A stretch of 64,000 nucleotides of DNA from DUZB01 sp963747555 (GCA_963747555.1 CAVVFZ010000034.1:440803-504802); one strand, 5' to 3'; counted from the first letter of the stretch, positions 9,759 through 19,973 are shown. The notes: generated by a model not told the origin, from the sequence alone. Numbers and translations: made by a program.

Positions 9759-9848
9759 TCCAGCTTTTCATTGCCTTTGACGAATCGGTTGGTTATAATC
9801 CGTTGCCAAAATTTATCCTCCCGGGAAAATGCCAGGATTGAAAGTGAG

Positions 9849-12561
9849 ATGCAAATAATAAAGCGCATAAAGCATGGTTTCCTAACCATTCTTTGGAAAA
9901 GAGTTTCCTCCTATCCGCACACTGTCATAGGAATCGGGACTTTTCTGGCAGTGGTGTCAGCGGTCTATTCCCTCTTCTTTTTGCAGATTAACAGCAACCA
10001 GGACAAACTCGTTTCATCCAGTCTTCCTTTTCATAAAAGATATCTGGAACAAATCAAGAACTTCGGGGATCAGGAATATCTTTATGTGGTCATACAAACC
10101 GGGGGCACTGAAAAGGGTAAAAAGAGCGCCATAGCCTTTGCGGAAAGCCTGAACAACCGGCTTTCTGCTCATCCGAAATTGATCAGCGCCGTTTACTACC
10201 GCCTTTCAGAAACAGAAATTGGCGACCACGCACTCTATTTTACTTCACTGAACGAAGCAAAAAAACTCTCCGCCGCGATTATCTCTTTCGCCCCTTACAT
10301 CGATCGATGGTTCAGCAGTGCCACCCTTGCCGGATTTTTTCAACTGATTAGTGAGCTCTTGACCCAAGGGGGTGGGAATTTGCAGGACATGGATCCTGCC
10401 ATAATGAAAAAAGGCCTGGAAGCAATTGAAGAGCTTCTCAAAAATATGGACGGAATTCTTCAGAAAAAGGAGCGATACCATCCGATACAGGCATTTTCTG
10501 AATCCGCGAAGCGCTATTTCTTCACTTCTAATTCCAAACTTCTCATCATGCGCCTGCTCCCCGTCAAAGATTACGGAACCATGGATGTCATCGGCAAACC
10601 CCTCCAGATGGTTCGCCAAGCTATCCATGACACCAGAACCGAATTCCCGTCCGTCACGGCAGGTCTTACGGGAAGACCGGTGCTTCAGGCGGATGAGATG
10701 GAAACGACCAACAGAGACATGACAATGGCAGCCATTGTTGCCATTGTTCTTATCGGTGTCCTTTTCATCGTTATTCTTCATGGATGGCTCAGACCCTTCC
10801 TTGTTCTCCTGTGCCTGTTGATAGCCATGGCGTGGAGCTTTGGTTTTGCCACAGTTGCCGTCGGACATCTCAATCTGCTTTCCATTGTGTTTGCCCTGGT
10901 TCTTGTTGGCATTGGTGTGGATTTCGGCATACACATCGTCATACGCTACGTGGAGGCCGGCAAAGAGGGGCTTGAACCGCAAGAGGCGGTCAAGACATCC
11001 ATTTTTCGAACGGGGCCGGGTATTATTCTTGGGGCCATTACTTCCGTCTGTGCCTTTTATTCCGTACTTGGATCAGATTTCGTCGGTCTTTCGGAACTCG
11101 GCCTCATCGGAGGAACGGGAGTCCTGTTATGCCTGATCTCCATGATGACCGTTCTTCCCGCCATGTTGTTAATCGCAGGGAGAAAGAAGCTTTTTCCATC
11201 CTCTGCGCCCAGGGTTTCGGCCATGCCCTTTTTGGAGCCTCTCCTGAAAAGACCCGGCAGACTTATCCTGATCCTGGGAATCATCAGCCTTGTCGGTCTT
11301 CCCGGCCTTTTCAGGGTGAGATTCAGCTACAATCTGCTGGAACTGCAGGCCAGAGGTCTTGAATCAGTAGAATATGAAAAAATTCTAATGAATTCTTCAG
11401 GGGAATCCACTTGGTATGCCATTCTTACGGCAAACAGTCTGAACGATGTAAGAAGGCTTACGAAAATGGTGGAAGCCATGCCCACGGTAGATAAAGTAGA
11501 AAGTATTTTTGATTTTTTCCCTGAACACCAGGCTGCGAAGTCTAAGCTGTTTCACGAAGCGGCAACAGCCCTTGAACCGGCTATGGAAAAAGGCGCCGTG
11601 ACCAAAGAACCCGATGCGGACAGAATGCTGAAAGCCCTTACGGGCCTATACTCCGCTTTCGAAACCCTGGAAGAGCAATTGTTTGCCTCCGGAGCTACAA
11701 TGGAGATTTCCCTGGTTGATCAAATTCTAAAGCATATCCATTCGGCACAGAACCTTCTCCAGGAGGAAAAGAAAAGGGCCTTGCTGCTTGAAGGGATGCA
11801 AAAGGGCTTGGTACAGAATATGGCCAACTTCCTGAATAAACTGACAAGATGGCTGAAAGCGGGGAAGATGACCCCTGACTCGCTACCCATTTCGCTCAAG
11901 GATCTGTATATCGGAAAAGACGGCCGATACCAGATCAAGGTAATTCCCAAAGAGGATGTATGGGACTTCGCCAAACTGAACCGTTTTGTGACCGAATTGA
12001 GAAAAGTCGACCCTGAAGTAAGCGGCGTTCCGGTGGGAGTTCTTGAGTCCGCCCGCCTGATGCACAGGACTTTTCTCTCCGCCGCCGCACTGACCATCAC
12101 CCTGGTCACCATTATTCTATGGCTTTATTCCCGATCCTTTCTGTATATTCTTCTTACCATGCTGCCGCTGGGGGTCAGCATATTATGGTTGCTTGAAATC
12201 ATGGGCTGGTTTAACCTCCACTTTAATCTTGCAAATTTTTTTGCCATACCGATCCTCATTGCCATCGGTGTAGACGGAGGGGTACATCTTTTTGCACGTT
12301 GGAGAGAACTTCGGAATCCCTTGAGTCATCATTTTGGAGAAAAACCCAGGAGGCCTTTTCCACACAAGCACCCCCACTGCTGTGGCATTGAGCTTCGCCA
12401 CAACCATGATTGGCTTCGGAGGACTGCTTTTCGCCCATCACCGAGGCATGGCGGGGCTGGGAGCGGTTATGGTAATAGGATCCTTTACCGGTATGCTGGC
12501 ATCGATTCTGGTACTTCCTCCTGTCCTGAAACTCTTCGAAAATTTTAAAAGCAATGGATAG
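9849..12561 (+). CDS. RND/MMPL-family lipid transporter, HpnN-like, frameshifted near its end
   Basis: This inner-membrane exporter of about 903 residues has the two-half RND layout: one N-terminal helix, a periplasmic loop, then a membrane bundle, repeated. The MMPL signatures GIGVDFGIHIVIRYVEAG and IAIGVDGGVHLFARWRE mark the fourth helix of each half. The reading frame opened at 9849 leaves the family sequence after WRELRNP (about 12322). The missing final part (FHTSTPTAVALSFATTMIGF and onward, ending at 12561) continues in the next frame, so one base appears gained or two lost between about 12322 and 12345. ATG 9849 was preferred over an upstream TTG. The neighbouring HpnH suggests transport of hopanoids or a similar lipid; this is inference. 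Confidence 0.8.
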
Positions 12562-12595
12562 TCATTTTTCCATACCCAAAAAGGGGGATTGGCTC

Positions 12596-13456
12596 ATGGG
12601 AACGAAAAGATTACATCAATGGAAGCTGGCGTTTCTATTCGCGTGGATCGCGGGCTTTACGGTTTGCTGGGACGTGCTTCCGGTCTCTGGAAAGGCTCTT
12701 GATTTTGCGGTGATTCAGCCTGGGCAACCGGGCAATCCGGTTCAGGCCCAACCGGTCATGGATGCCCTGGCTCTTTATATACAGAAGAAATTAGGCAACG
12801 CTGTTACCATCAAGGGGCATTATTTCAACAGCCTTGAGGAGGCCCTCCAGTTCATGGAAAAGACTCCACCGGCATGGGGTATTGTACGCCTTGGTTTCTA
12901 TTCCTATGAAGCCCGGCATTTCGGCATGGTTCCCATCGCTTCCACTCTTCCCGAAGGTTCTCCAAACGATCAATGGCGCCTTGTAGCCAACAAAAATGGT
13001 CCCGACAACTGGCGAAACCTGAAAGGACAGGTTCTTGGAAATATGCTCTTCGAACCAACCGCGGCGGCGTGCCTCCTCTTTGATGAACCCGTTCAAAAGT
13101 TGCCGTTTCAACTGAAGGGCACCTACCGTCCCCTGCAATCGTTGCGGCAGGTAGCCGATGGGAAGGCGGCGGGCGCCGTATTGGACAGTGTCCAGTACAA
13201 GGCAATCAAGGCCCTGGAACTCTTTGAAAAGTTAAAAATCATACACACCTCGCGGGAACTTCCCTCAAGTCCCGTGGTTTGGCTCGGAAAACCCGACCAG
13301 TGGACCGGCAGCCTCTCCAAGATTTTGTTAGGCATGGCAGAAGACCCGGAGGCGGCATCTCTGCTCCGTCTGCTTCAAACCAAGGGGTTTGGTCCTCCCA
13401 ATAAGGACCTTTCATCCTTCAAACATGGCGACGCAGATGACACCTGTTTTCAATAG
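12596..13456 (+). CDS. PhnD-like periplasmic substrate-binding protein
   Basis: The 286-residue product starts with a signal peptide (MGTKRLHQWKLAFLFAW, cleavage expected near SGKA) and then shows the fold markers of PhnD/phosphonate-type binding proteins: LDFAVIQPG, a helix ALALYIQKKLG, and a C-terminal lobe with ADGKAAGAVLDSVQYKAI. ATG 12596 is preferred over 12554 because it begins the signal peptide and follows a GGGGG purine run. No ABC permease or ATPase lies nearby. It may instead act as a periplasmic lipid or small-molecule carrier for the transporter encoded 35 bp upstream. The ligand is unknown. Confidence 0.7.
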   Translation: MGTKRLHQWKLAFLFAWIAGFTVCWDVLPVSGKALDFAVIQPGQPGNPVQAQPVMDALALYIQKKLGNAVTIKGHYFNSLEEALQFMEKTPPAWGIVRLGFYSYEARHFGMVPIASTLPEGSPNDQWRLVANKNGPDNWRNLKGQVLGNMLFEPTAAACLLFDEPVQKLPFQLKGTYRPLQSLRQVADGKAAGAVLDSVQYKAIKALELFEKLKIIHTSRELPSSPVVWLGKPDQWTGSLSKILLGMAEDPEAASLLRLLQTKGFGPPNKDLSSFKHGDADDTCFQ

Positions 13457-14213
13457 ACTTCCATATCTGCTTTTTGTACTTCTCCTGACAGGGGCCTGCG
13501 CACGGGTAAACCACGTCAAAAGTCCGGTTGCAAACCGCACCCAGGTGAAAGACACGGAAAGCACCAGGCTATTGGGCAAGCCGTGCAGCAGGAGCGAGGC
13601 TCTGGGATTTGCACTGAAATCCAAACAAAGCCCTTCGGCAGCCTTGGAGGCCGCCGCCTGTTATGCCTTTTTGGCTGGACAGGAAAGTAATGGAACCAAA
13701 AGACTTGCAGATGCCCAAGAGGGCCGAAAAATGGCGGAAGCCGCCTCTAAAGCCTTTCCTGAAGACGCAACAGCCCATTATCTCGTGGCTTACCTCACCG
13801 GTCTTGAGGCGGAAAATGATCGTGCCAGGGGCCTTGAACTGGTGCCGGCGATCGAGCGTGAGGCCTTGACTGCCGCGCACTTGAACCCTAGTATAGATAA
13901 TGGAGGTCCGGACAGGATGCTTGGAGAACTTTATCTTAGAGCCCCTTCCTTCCCCATGAGCGTGGGGGATCTAGAAAAGGCAATCGCGCATTTCAAAAAG
14001 GCCGTAAGACTGGCGCCGAATTACCTGCCAAACAGGCTTGGACTGGCAGAGGCCCTCACTGAAGACGAAGAATCGTCCGAGGCCTGTCAGGAAATCGAAC
14101 GGATCTTTGTCCAGTTGTCGCCGAAGGAAGAAATGATGGAAGAATGGAAACGATCTTTGAAGCTGCTCCACAAGATGTGCGGAATGTGTGAAAGGAAAGA
14201 AGGGCAGCGATGA
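13425..14213 (+). CDS. TPR-containing lipoprotein (TRAP TatT-like)
   Basis: The 262-residue protein has a lipoprotein signal with lipobox LLTGAC, so it should be anchored to a membrane by a lipidated cysteine. The rest is helical, with TPR-like repeats including DLEKAIAHFKKAVRLAPNY and a GGPDRMLGELYLRAPSFP stretch resembling TRAP-transporter TatT components. Its start overlaps the end of the PhnD-like gene by 32 bp (ATG 13425; ATG 13437 is possible), which points to one operon with the RND transporter. TatT proteins form rings that bind substrates in the periplasm, but no TRAP membrane subunits are present here. The role in a lipid-export unit is inference. Confidence 0.65.
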   Translation: MATQMTPVFNRLPYLLFVLLLTGACARVNHVKSPVANRTQVKDTESTRLLGKPCSRSEALGFALKSKQSPSAALEAAACYAFLAGQESNGTKRLADAQEGRKMAEAASKAFPEDATAHYLVAYLTGLEAENDRARGLELVPAIEREALTAAHLNPSIDNGGPDRMLGELYLRAPSFPMSVGDLEKAIAHFKKAVRLAPNYLPNRLGLAEALTEDEESSEACQEIERIFVQLSPKEEMMEEWKRSLKLLHKMCGMCERKEGQR

Positions 14214-14309
14214 GCTATAGCTCAGCAACTACAAACAGTTTGATAGGATAAGGTCAATAGCTGATAGCTGACAGCGAATGGCCTCTCTTTAAATACACAG
14301 GGAGAACCA

Positions 14310-15323
14310 TTGGGAATACCTGCAATTCAAAAGGCGAGAATCGGCGCCTATATCTTTAAACAAAGCCTCAAGAGACAGGAAAGGTATCCGCTGGTGCTTA
14401 TGTTGGAACCTCTCTTTCGTTGCAATCTTCACTGCCGGGGCTGTGGAAAAATTGACTATCCTTCTGAAATCCTCAATAAGGTCATGTCTCCAAATGAATG
14501 TGTGGAGGCTGCAGAGGAATGCGGCGCCCCCGTCATCTCCATTGCAGGCGGGGAACCGCTTCTGCACAAGGATCTTCCTCAGATTGTGGAAGGGCTCACA
14601 TCACGAAAAAAATTTGTTTATCTGTGCACAAATGCCCTTCTTGTAAAAAAGCGGATCGAAGAATTTAGTCCGTCCGACTACCTCACTTTTAATGTCCACA
14701 TCGATGGTTTGGACGGGCGGCACGACGACAGGGTCTGTCGACCCGGTACCTTCGGAAAAGCGGTGGAGTCCATAGGGCTCTTGCTTTCCCGGGGATTCCG
14801 CGTTACCACAAACACCACCTTTTTCAGGGGGGAAACGGCCGAGGGTGCTGCGGGACTCTTTGATTTTCTCAGTTCTCTCAACGTGGAAGCCATGACCATA
14901 TCCTCGGCATTCAGCTACGAAAAAGCGGCCGATCAGGAGAATTTCTTCAGAAGAGAAGAATCGATTGCGCTTTTCAGGTCGATTTTTCAACTGGGGGACA
15001 AGAACCGGTGGAATTTCAATCACAGCAGTCTTTTCCTGGACTTTTTAGCGGGAAACCAGGATTATGCGTGCCTTCCCTGGGGAAATCCCACGCGCAATAT
15101 TTTCGGATGGCAGAAGCCATGCTACCTTCTAAACGATGGGTATGAAACCACGTTTGAAAAATTGATGAACAACACCGACTGGTCCATCTACGGCGTCGGC
15201 AGAGATCCCCGGTGTACCCACTGCATGCTGCACTGCGGCTTTGAAGCGACTGCGGTCTCGGACACTGTGCGGAACCCTTTCAAGGCCTTGAAAGTCAGTC
15301 TGAGGGGAATAAAAGGAGTTTAA
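14310..15323 (+). CDS. hpnH: Adenosylhopane-forming radical SAM enzyme HpnH
   Basis: The 337-residue protein matches HpnH, which joins the adenosyl group of SAM to diploptene, the first step of side-chain addition in bacteriohopanepolyol synthesis. The radical SAM cluster motif is CX3CX2C in PLFRCNLHCRGCGKIDYP, followed by the family stretches GAPVISIAGGEPLLHKD and KKFVYLCTNALL. Three C-terminal cysteines (CTHCMLHCG) are also typical. The TTG start at 14310 has a GGGAG ribosome-binding site 5 nt upstream and gives the usual N-terminus (GAYIFKQSLKRQERYPLVLM). Squalene-hopene cyclase is not in the window. Confidence 0.85.
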   Translation: MGIPAIQKARIGAYIFKQSLKRQERYPLVLMLEPLFRCNLHCRGCGKIDYPSEILNKVMSPNECVEAAEECGAPVISIAGGEPLLHKDLPQIVEGLTSRKKFVYLCTNALLVKKRIEEFSPSDYLTFNVHIDGLDGRHDDRVCRPGTFGKAVESIGLLLSRGFRVTTNTTFFRGETAEGAAGLFDFLSSLNVEAMTISSAFSYEKAADQENFFRREESIALFRSIFQLGDKNRWNFNHSSLFLDFLAGNQDYACLPWGNPTRNIFGWQKPCYLLNDGYETTFEKLMNNTDWSIYGVGRDPRCTHCMLHCGFEATAVSDTVRNPFKALKVSLRGIKGV

Positions 15324-15327
15324 GAAT

Positions 15328-16224
15328 ATGGAAATATTGGATGAACCGGAAGAGATGCATTATGAAGGAATGTGCATCAGACCTCCCAGCGAGGCCTACA
15401 GCATCCTGCTGCAGGTCACATTAGGGTGTTCCCACAATAAGTGCAGTTTTTGCGGTACGTACAAAGACAAAAGATTTGCCATCAAAGACGATGATATCAT
15501 TTTAAATGATATCCGCTTTGCATCGAAATATATGAAGAGGCAGGACAGGCTGTTTTTGATGGATGGAGACGCCCTGATCATCCCCCAGAAAAGACTGATG
15601 TGGATACTCGATCGCATCAAAGAGTACCTCCCCTGGGTCAAACGGGTTGGGGCCTACGGCAACGCAAAGGGCATCGGGATGAAGACTCCGGAGCAGTTAC
15701 GGGATCTCAAGGATAATGGCCTTGGTATCCTCTATATGGGGGTCGAAACCGGGGACGAGGCACTGCTGAAGCGTATCTGCAAAGGGGCAAGCGCTCAAAA
15801 ACTGATCGACATGGGAAGGAAGGTCCGCGAGGCAGGCATCAAACTTTCCGTCACGGTTCTTCTGGGAATTGGGGGAAAAGAAGGGTCCCTGGAACATGCC
15901 CGGGCCACAGGCAGGCTCCTGAGCGCCATGGACCCCAATTATGTGGGGGCCCTGACGGTCATGATCATTCCGGGAACCCGGCTCCATGACGAATTTCAAA
16001 AGGGCGATTTTGAACTCCCCTCGGAAAAAGGTATGCTTCTGGAACTGAGGGAGATGATCAAATACACAGACCTCAGTCGCGGACTCTTTTTCTCAAACCA
16101 TGCCTCCAACTACCTGCCCATAAAGGCACGCCTGCCAAAGGGAAAACAAGATGCCCTCGATCAGATCGACAGGGCCCTGAGAGGGGAAGTGGGACTTCGC
16201 CAGGAGTGGATGCGGGCGCTTTGA
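15328..16224 (+). CDS. Radical SAM protein with CX4CX2C motif
   Basis: The 298-residue protein begins 4 bp after hpnH and is almost surely co-transcribed with it. The cluster-binding cysteines are in LGCSHNKCSFCGTY, giving CX4CX2C spacing instead of the canonical CX3CX2C. The remaining core is Elp3/MiaB-like in appearance, with LFLMDGDAL, MGVETGDEALLKRI and SVTVLLGIGG. There is no TRAM, B12 or SPASM domain. This protein type is frequent in Desulfobacterota but I know of no assigned reaction. The link to hpnH suggests a modification of hopanoids or another lipid; that is inference only. Confidence 0.75.
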   Translation: MEILDEPEEMHYEGMCIRPPSEAYSILLQVTLGCSHNKCSFCGTYKDKRFAIKDDDIILNDIRFASKYMKRQDRLFLMDGDALIIPQKRLMWILDRIKEYLPWVKRVGAYGNAKGIGMKTPEQLRDLKDNGLGILYMGVETGDEALLKRICKGASAQKLIDMGRKVREAGIKLSVTVLLGIGGKEGSLEHARATGRLLSAMDPNYVGALTVMIIPGTRLHDEFQKGDFELPSEKGMLLELREMIKYTDLSRGLFFSNHASNYLPIKARLPKGKQDALDQIDRALRGEVGLRQEWMRAL

Positions 16225-16299
16225 CCAGGAGCATTCCGGCAATTCCTTTGTTCCCTCCCGGAACCTGCCGTATTACGGAAAAAAGTCGCTCTGCGTATG

Positions 16300-17091
16300 T
16301 CAGATCTTCAGGTATCCCAGTTCCGATGATATGTCATTACAGGTTGTTATAAGGTGTTCTATTGTTTTTTTCAGTTCTTTCTCCGAATTGCTTTTGACCA
16401 CGGGGATGGCCAAACCGAGGGAGGCAATGACCTTTCTGGAGTAATCCCTGACAGGCGCGGCAATTCCCATAACTCCCTCCAGCGCCTCTTCCTTTTCAAG
16501 GATAAAGCCGTCTTTTCGAATGTTTTCCAGTCGAATACTGAAAGCGTCCATATCCGTAAGGGACTTAGGGGTATGGGCCTCTAAAGGGGTTCTTTCGAGA
16601 ATCTTTTTTACATGTTCAGGATTGAGATAGGCCATTAAGACCATCCCCAGCATACCGTAATGAAGCGGACGCCTCCATCCGATATCCGAAGAGATGCGTA
16701 TCATTCCCGTTCCCTCTCGCTTATCCATGTAAACCAGCTGATCATCCATCATGGCGCCAAGGAGAACGGTGACCCCGGTCTTGTTGTGAAGGCGTGTTAT
16801 ATGGTGGGAGGCGGCTTTCCGCAGCGAGAAGGATGAAAAGACAATGCCTCCCAGTTCAAACAAACGGATGCCCAATTGATAACGCTTCGTGTCCGGAATC
16901 TGACGGAGATATCCGCGACTGGTAAGATTTGAAATCAATCGTTTGGCCGTGGTCATGTTCAACCCGGTTATTTCGGCAATCTCGGACAGTCCCAGCTCCC
17001 TTTGTTGAAAAGAAAAGCATTCAACAATATCCAGCGCCCTTTCAAGGGCTTGCACTCTGTAAATCGTTTCAGTTTTCTTTTTTGTTTCCAT
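16300..17091 (-). CDS. IclR-family transcriptional regulator
   Basis: The 263-residue protein has the two IclR domains: an N-terminal winged helix (VQALERALDIVECF, then LSEIAEITGLNMTTAKRLI) and a C-terminal effector-binding domain (RRPLHYGMLGMVLMAYL, IAAPVRDYSRKVIASLGLAI). It lies 42 bp downstream of, and on the same strand as, the acyl-CoA ligase. It therefore faces away from the plus-strand SDR-hcr genes it may also control. IclR members often regulate aromatic-acid catabolism and bind an aromatic or small acid effector. The actual ligand is unknown. Confidence 0.9.
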   Translation of the reverse strand: METKKKTETIYRVQALERALDIVECFSFQQRELGLSEIAEITGLNMTTAKRLISNLTSRGYLRQIPDTKRYQLGIRLFELGGIVFSSFSLRKAASHHITRLHNKTGVTVLLGAMMDDQLVYMDKREGTGMIRISSDIGWRRPLHYGMLGMVLMAYLNPEHVKKILERTPLEAHTPKSLTDMDAFSIRLENIRKDGFILEKEEALEGVMGIAAPVRDYSRKVIASLGLAIPVVKSNSEKELKKTIEHLITTCNDISSELGYLKI

Positions 17092-17133
17092 GTTTCCGTT
17101 CAGACGATGACACTCAGCTCTTATGGAAATGCC

Positions 17134-18739
17134 CTATTTTCGATACCCCTCCCGGCCTTGATCATTCCTCGCCAATTCCGTCAATCCGTTTTCGCCGAAT
17201 TTCTTGGTTTTGACGCCACCCGAAAGGGTGGGGAAGTTCGTCATGGTGCATAACTCATTGGGAAGTTTGTTTTTTGCGATCTTTCCTTCCAGGAAATTCC
17301 TGATCTCTGCCAGCATCACGACTTGGCCTTCCACGGGGACCACACAGGCACAGATATTTTCGCCCAATACCGGATTGGGGGTGGCTACGATACACACCTG
17401 TTCTACCTTGGGATGGTGGATGATCAGGGATTCCAGTTCATAGGGATAAATTTTATAGCCGCCGCGATTGATCAGGTCCTTATTTCTTCCATAGACCTTG
17501 AAGTACCCGTCTTCATTCCGGGACATCAGATCTCCCATGAACAGCCAATCCCCAACGATCTGTTTCTTGGTCTCCTCCGGATTTCTCCAGTACCCTTTAA
17601 GGACATGCCACCCCCTCAGGGTCAATTCGCCGATTTCCCCCTCCGGGAGTTCTTTGCCCGTGATCGTGTCCACGATTCGGGCCTCTGTTCCCTCGATCGG
17701 TTTGCCGATATATCTTTCCCGCAAAGGCAGAGGGGACGGATAGGGACATCTGATTCCCAAGCCGGGTCCCACTTCTGACGCACCCCAGAATGAGGTCAGG
17801 TAGATCCCCATCTCTTTTTCGACTTTTGTGATCAACCCTTCCGGTGCGGGCTGACCGGCAATCATGCCGGCCCTTAGGGAAGAGAGGTCATAGTTCTTTC
17901 TCATCGGGTGATTCAGTTCAATGATATAATGTGCCGGTGCGCCCAGTTGAATCGTGACTTTTTCTTCCTCTATGATCTTAAAGGCCGATTCAGGGTCAAA
18001 TTTTCCCATCAATACCACGCTCGACTGGAGGAGAAACGGCTGGATGAGAATTGCCCCGCACCCATACGAATGGGACATGGGAAGAAAACCGATAAAAATG
18101 TCCTCGGATTGGGCATTGATGCCGTAAGAGTATTCCATGCCCGCCCTGACCGCCTGGTAGTGGGTGATCATCGCGCCTTTGGGTCTTCCTGTAGTTCCGG
18201 ATGTGTAGATCAGCATGGCCAGATCGTTTTTGGTATCAATGGAGGCGGGCGTAAAGGGACCGCCGGTTGCCTTGCTCCACGAAGTTTTTGAATTCAAATA
18301 CGTTTTCGCCCGCTCCTTCTCCGGCCACCATGATGAATTCAAGGTCGGGAAGATTCTCTCGAATACCTGTAATGGCCTGGAGATAGTCGTAACCTTCCCA
18401 CTCTCTGAAAACAAAGACACCACGGGCTTCCGAGTTCTTCAGGATAAATTCAGCCTCTGTTTGACGATACAGAGGATTTACCCAGGACACAATAACGCCC
18501 AGCTTTTCAAGCGCATAAAACGCGGTCACCAATTCTATGGAATTGCGCATGTAGATGGCCACGCGATCCCCTTTCTGAATCCCCAGACCAGCAAGGCTGG
18601 CTGCAAGCGCGTCCGTCAGAGCATTCATCTCACGGTAGGTCTTTCGTTCCTTTGCACACACGACCGCAGTCTTGCTTGGAGCGGATTCAGCCGCCTTCCG
18701 GATTACCTGCCCTAATGAGAGAGATTCTAAATCATTCAT
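17134..18739 (-). CDS. AMP-dependent acyl-CoA synthetase/ligase, frameshifted
   Basis: This adenylate-forming enzyme would activate an organic acid to its CoA thioester. The N-terminal part (from 18739, MNDLESLSLGQVIRKAAE) reads in one frame to FEFKNFVEQG. The rest, starting ATGGPFTPASIDTKNDLAM, is in another frame; the switch is within about 18262-18300. The second frame carries the P-loop-like LIYTSGTTGRPKGA and the conserved YGRNKDLINRGGYKIYP near the hinge, and ends at 17134. Total length (about 534 residues) is normal if one base is corrected. A GTG at 18832 gives a longer N-terminus. Neighbouring hcr genes suggest a hydroxybenzoate-like substrate, but close homologues act on many acids. 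Confidence 0.8.
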
Positions 18740-19067
18740 ATCAAAGTTCCCATTTTCCGTATCAATCCGAAAGCCTGAAGATATTTCGGTCCGAGATGGA
18801 TGATCGGTTTGTTTGGATCGGATGAATTCCACATTGTGAAATATGATTGCATTTTTCTTACAACGGGATCGAATATTCTGTCAAACTAAAAATGAAGCAT
18901 CGAGTTTTATTGTTTTTATCGGGGATGTTAACCCCCTTGAAGATCTCGTCCAAAAAACACAAAATCAAGTCATCTATGAAGCAATAGGCGATATTATGCA
19001 ATATCTGAGGGAAAGAAAGCACTTGGAAACAAGGATGCCGGAATGTCGTTTTTTTAACCGGGAATGA

Positions 19068-19139
19068 TTGAAACCGGTTTTTCATTTTTGCTTGACAAAC
19101 CTCCCCCCGGAGTGTTACCCCGTTTTTCATTGAAATACG
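19068..19139. promoter_or_regulatory. Candidate operator region between the divergent catabolic genes
   Basis: The 18740-19217 gap contains a near-perfect 19-bp palindrome, CGTTTTTCATTGAAATACG (19121-19139), and a related imperfect one at 19068-19084 (TTGAAACCGG...TTTCA). A TTGACA (19092-19097) lies between them without a convincing -10. This is where the IclR regulator would be expected to act. No gene is supported in the gap. Confidence 0.35.
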
Positions 19140-19217
19140 GTTGCATATTATGAAATTAGCATGGCCTTTGACCGTAAGGAACCATGGGAATCAGGCAAAG
19201 AAGGAGGGATCGTCACC

Positions 19218-19973
19218 ATGTCATTGGAAGGTAAAATTGTGTTTGTTACCGGTGCGTCGAGACCGCTGGGAAATGGGAAGGCTATCGCGCTTGCTCTGGC
19301 AAAGATGGGCGCTGATGTAGCCGTCAGTGGCTGGAGCCACCTTGAAGGGGCCCAGGCCGTGGCTGATGAGATTAAGTCCATGGGTAGAAGGGCTATTGCC
19401 CTCAAAATGGATGCAAGTAACTACGAAGACGTTCAGAGCGCCTTTTCACGGATTAAGAAGGAGCTTGGACCGGTGGGTATCCTGGTCAACAATGCAGCCC
19501 TGATGAATCACAACATTACCATCGCGAAAACCACTATCGAGGAGTGGGATTATGAGGTGAAGCTCTGTCTGAACTCCGCTTTCTATTGCATCAAGGAGGC
19601 ATGGGCGGATATGTGTGCCGCCAAATGGGGCCGTATCGTCAATATCAGTTCCGTTGCGGGGGTTCTGGGCGGCTTTGGACAGACCAGCTACGGGGCCGCG
19701 AAGGCCGGTCTGATCAGTCTGGCAAAATCGGTGGCTCTGGAGGGCGCCCGGTATAATATTACCGCAAACAGCGTGATCATAGGGATCTCTGAGACGGATG
19801 CCTATGCGAAGCTCCCCGAGCCGGTTCGAGAGAAGGTGGAGAAGAAGACAGCCGTTGGAAGGGCTGCCACCCCGCAGGAAATCGCGGACGCCGTTGTTTT
19901 CAGCGTGTCCGGCGCCTACATGACAGGGGCGGTTGTCAACATGATGGGCGGTCTGGATCTTTTTGTGTTTTAA
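19218..19973 (+). CDS. SDR-family NAD(P)-dependent oxidoreductase
   Basis: The 251-residue product is a classical short-chain dehydrogenase by length and active site: NNAA motif, catalytic Ser in NISSVAG, and YGAAK with Tyr and Lys. The cofactor loop reads TGASRPLGNGKA, two residues longer than the usual TGxxxGxG, a divergence worth noting. The ATG at 19218 has an AAGGAGG ribosome-binding site. It heads the plus-strand operon running through the enoyl-CoA hydratase and hcrBCA. It probably oxidises a hydroxyacyl-CoA in that pathway; the substrate is not identifiable. Confidence 0.85.
   Translation: MSLEGKIVFVTGASRPLGNGKAIALALAKMGADVAVSGWSHLEGAQAVADEIKSMGRRAIALKMDASNYEDVQSAFSRIKKELGPVGILVNNAALMNHNITIAKTTIEEWDYEVKLCLNSAFYCIKEAWADMCAAKWGRIVNISSVAGVLGGFGQTSYGAAKAGLISLAKSVALEGARYNITANSVIIGISETDAYAKLPEPVREKVEKKTAVGRAATPQEIADAVVFSVSGAYMTGAVVNMMGGLDLFVF

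Noticed and set aside
18843..19130. Short open frames on both strands in the gap before the SDR gene.
   Set aside because: Overlapping opposite frames without ribosome-binding sites, in a region with operator-like palindromes.
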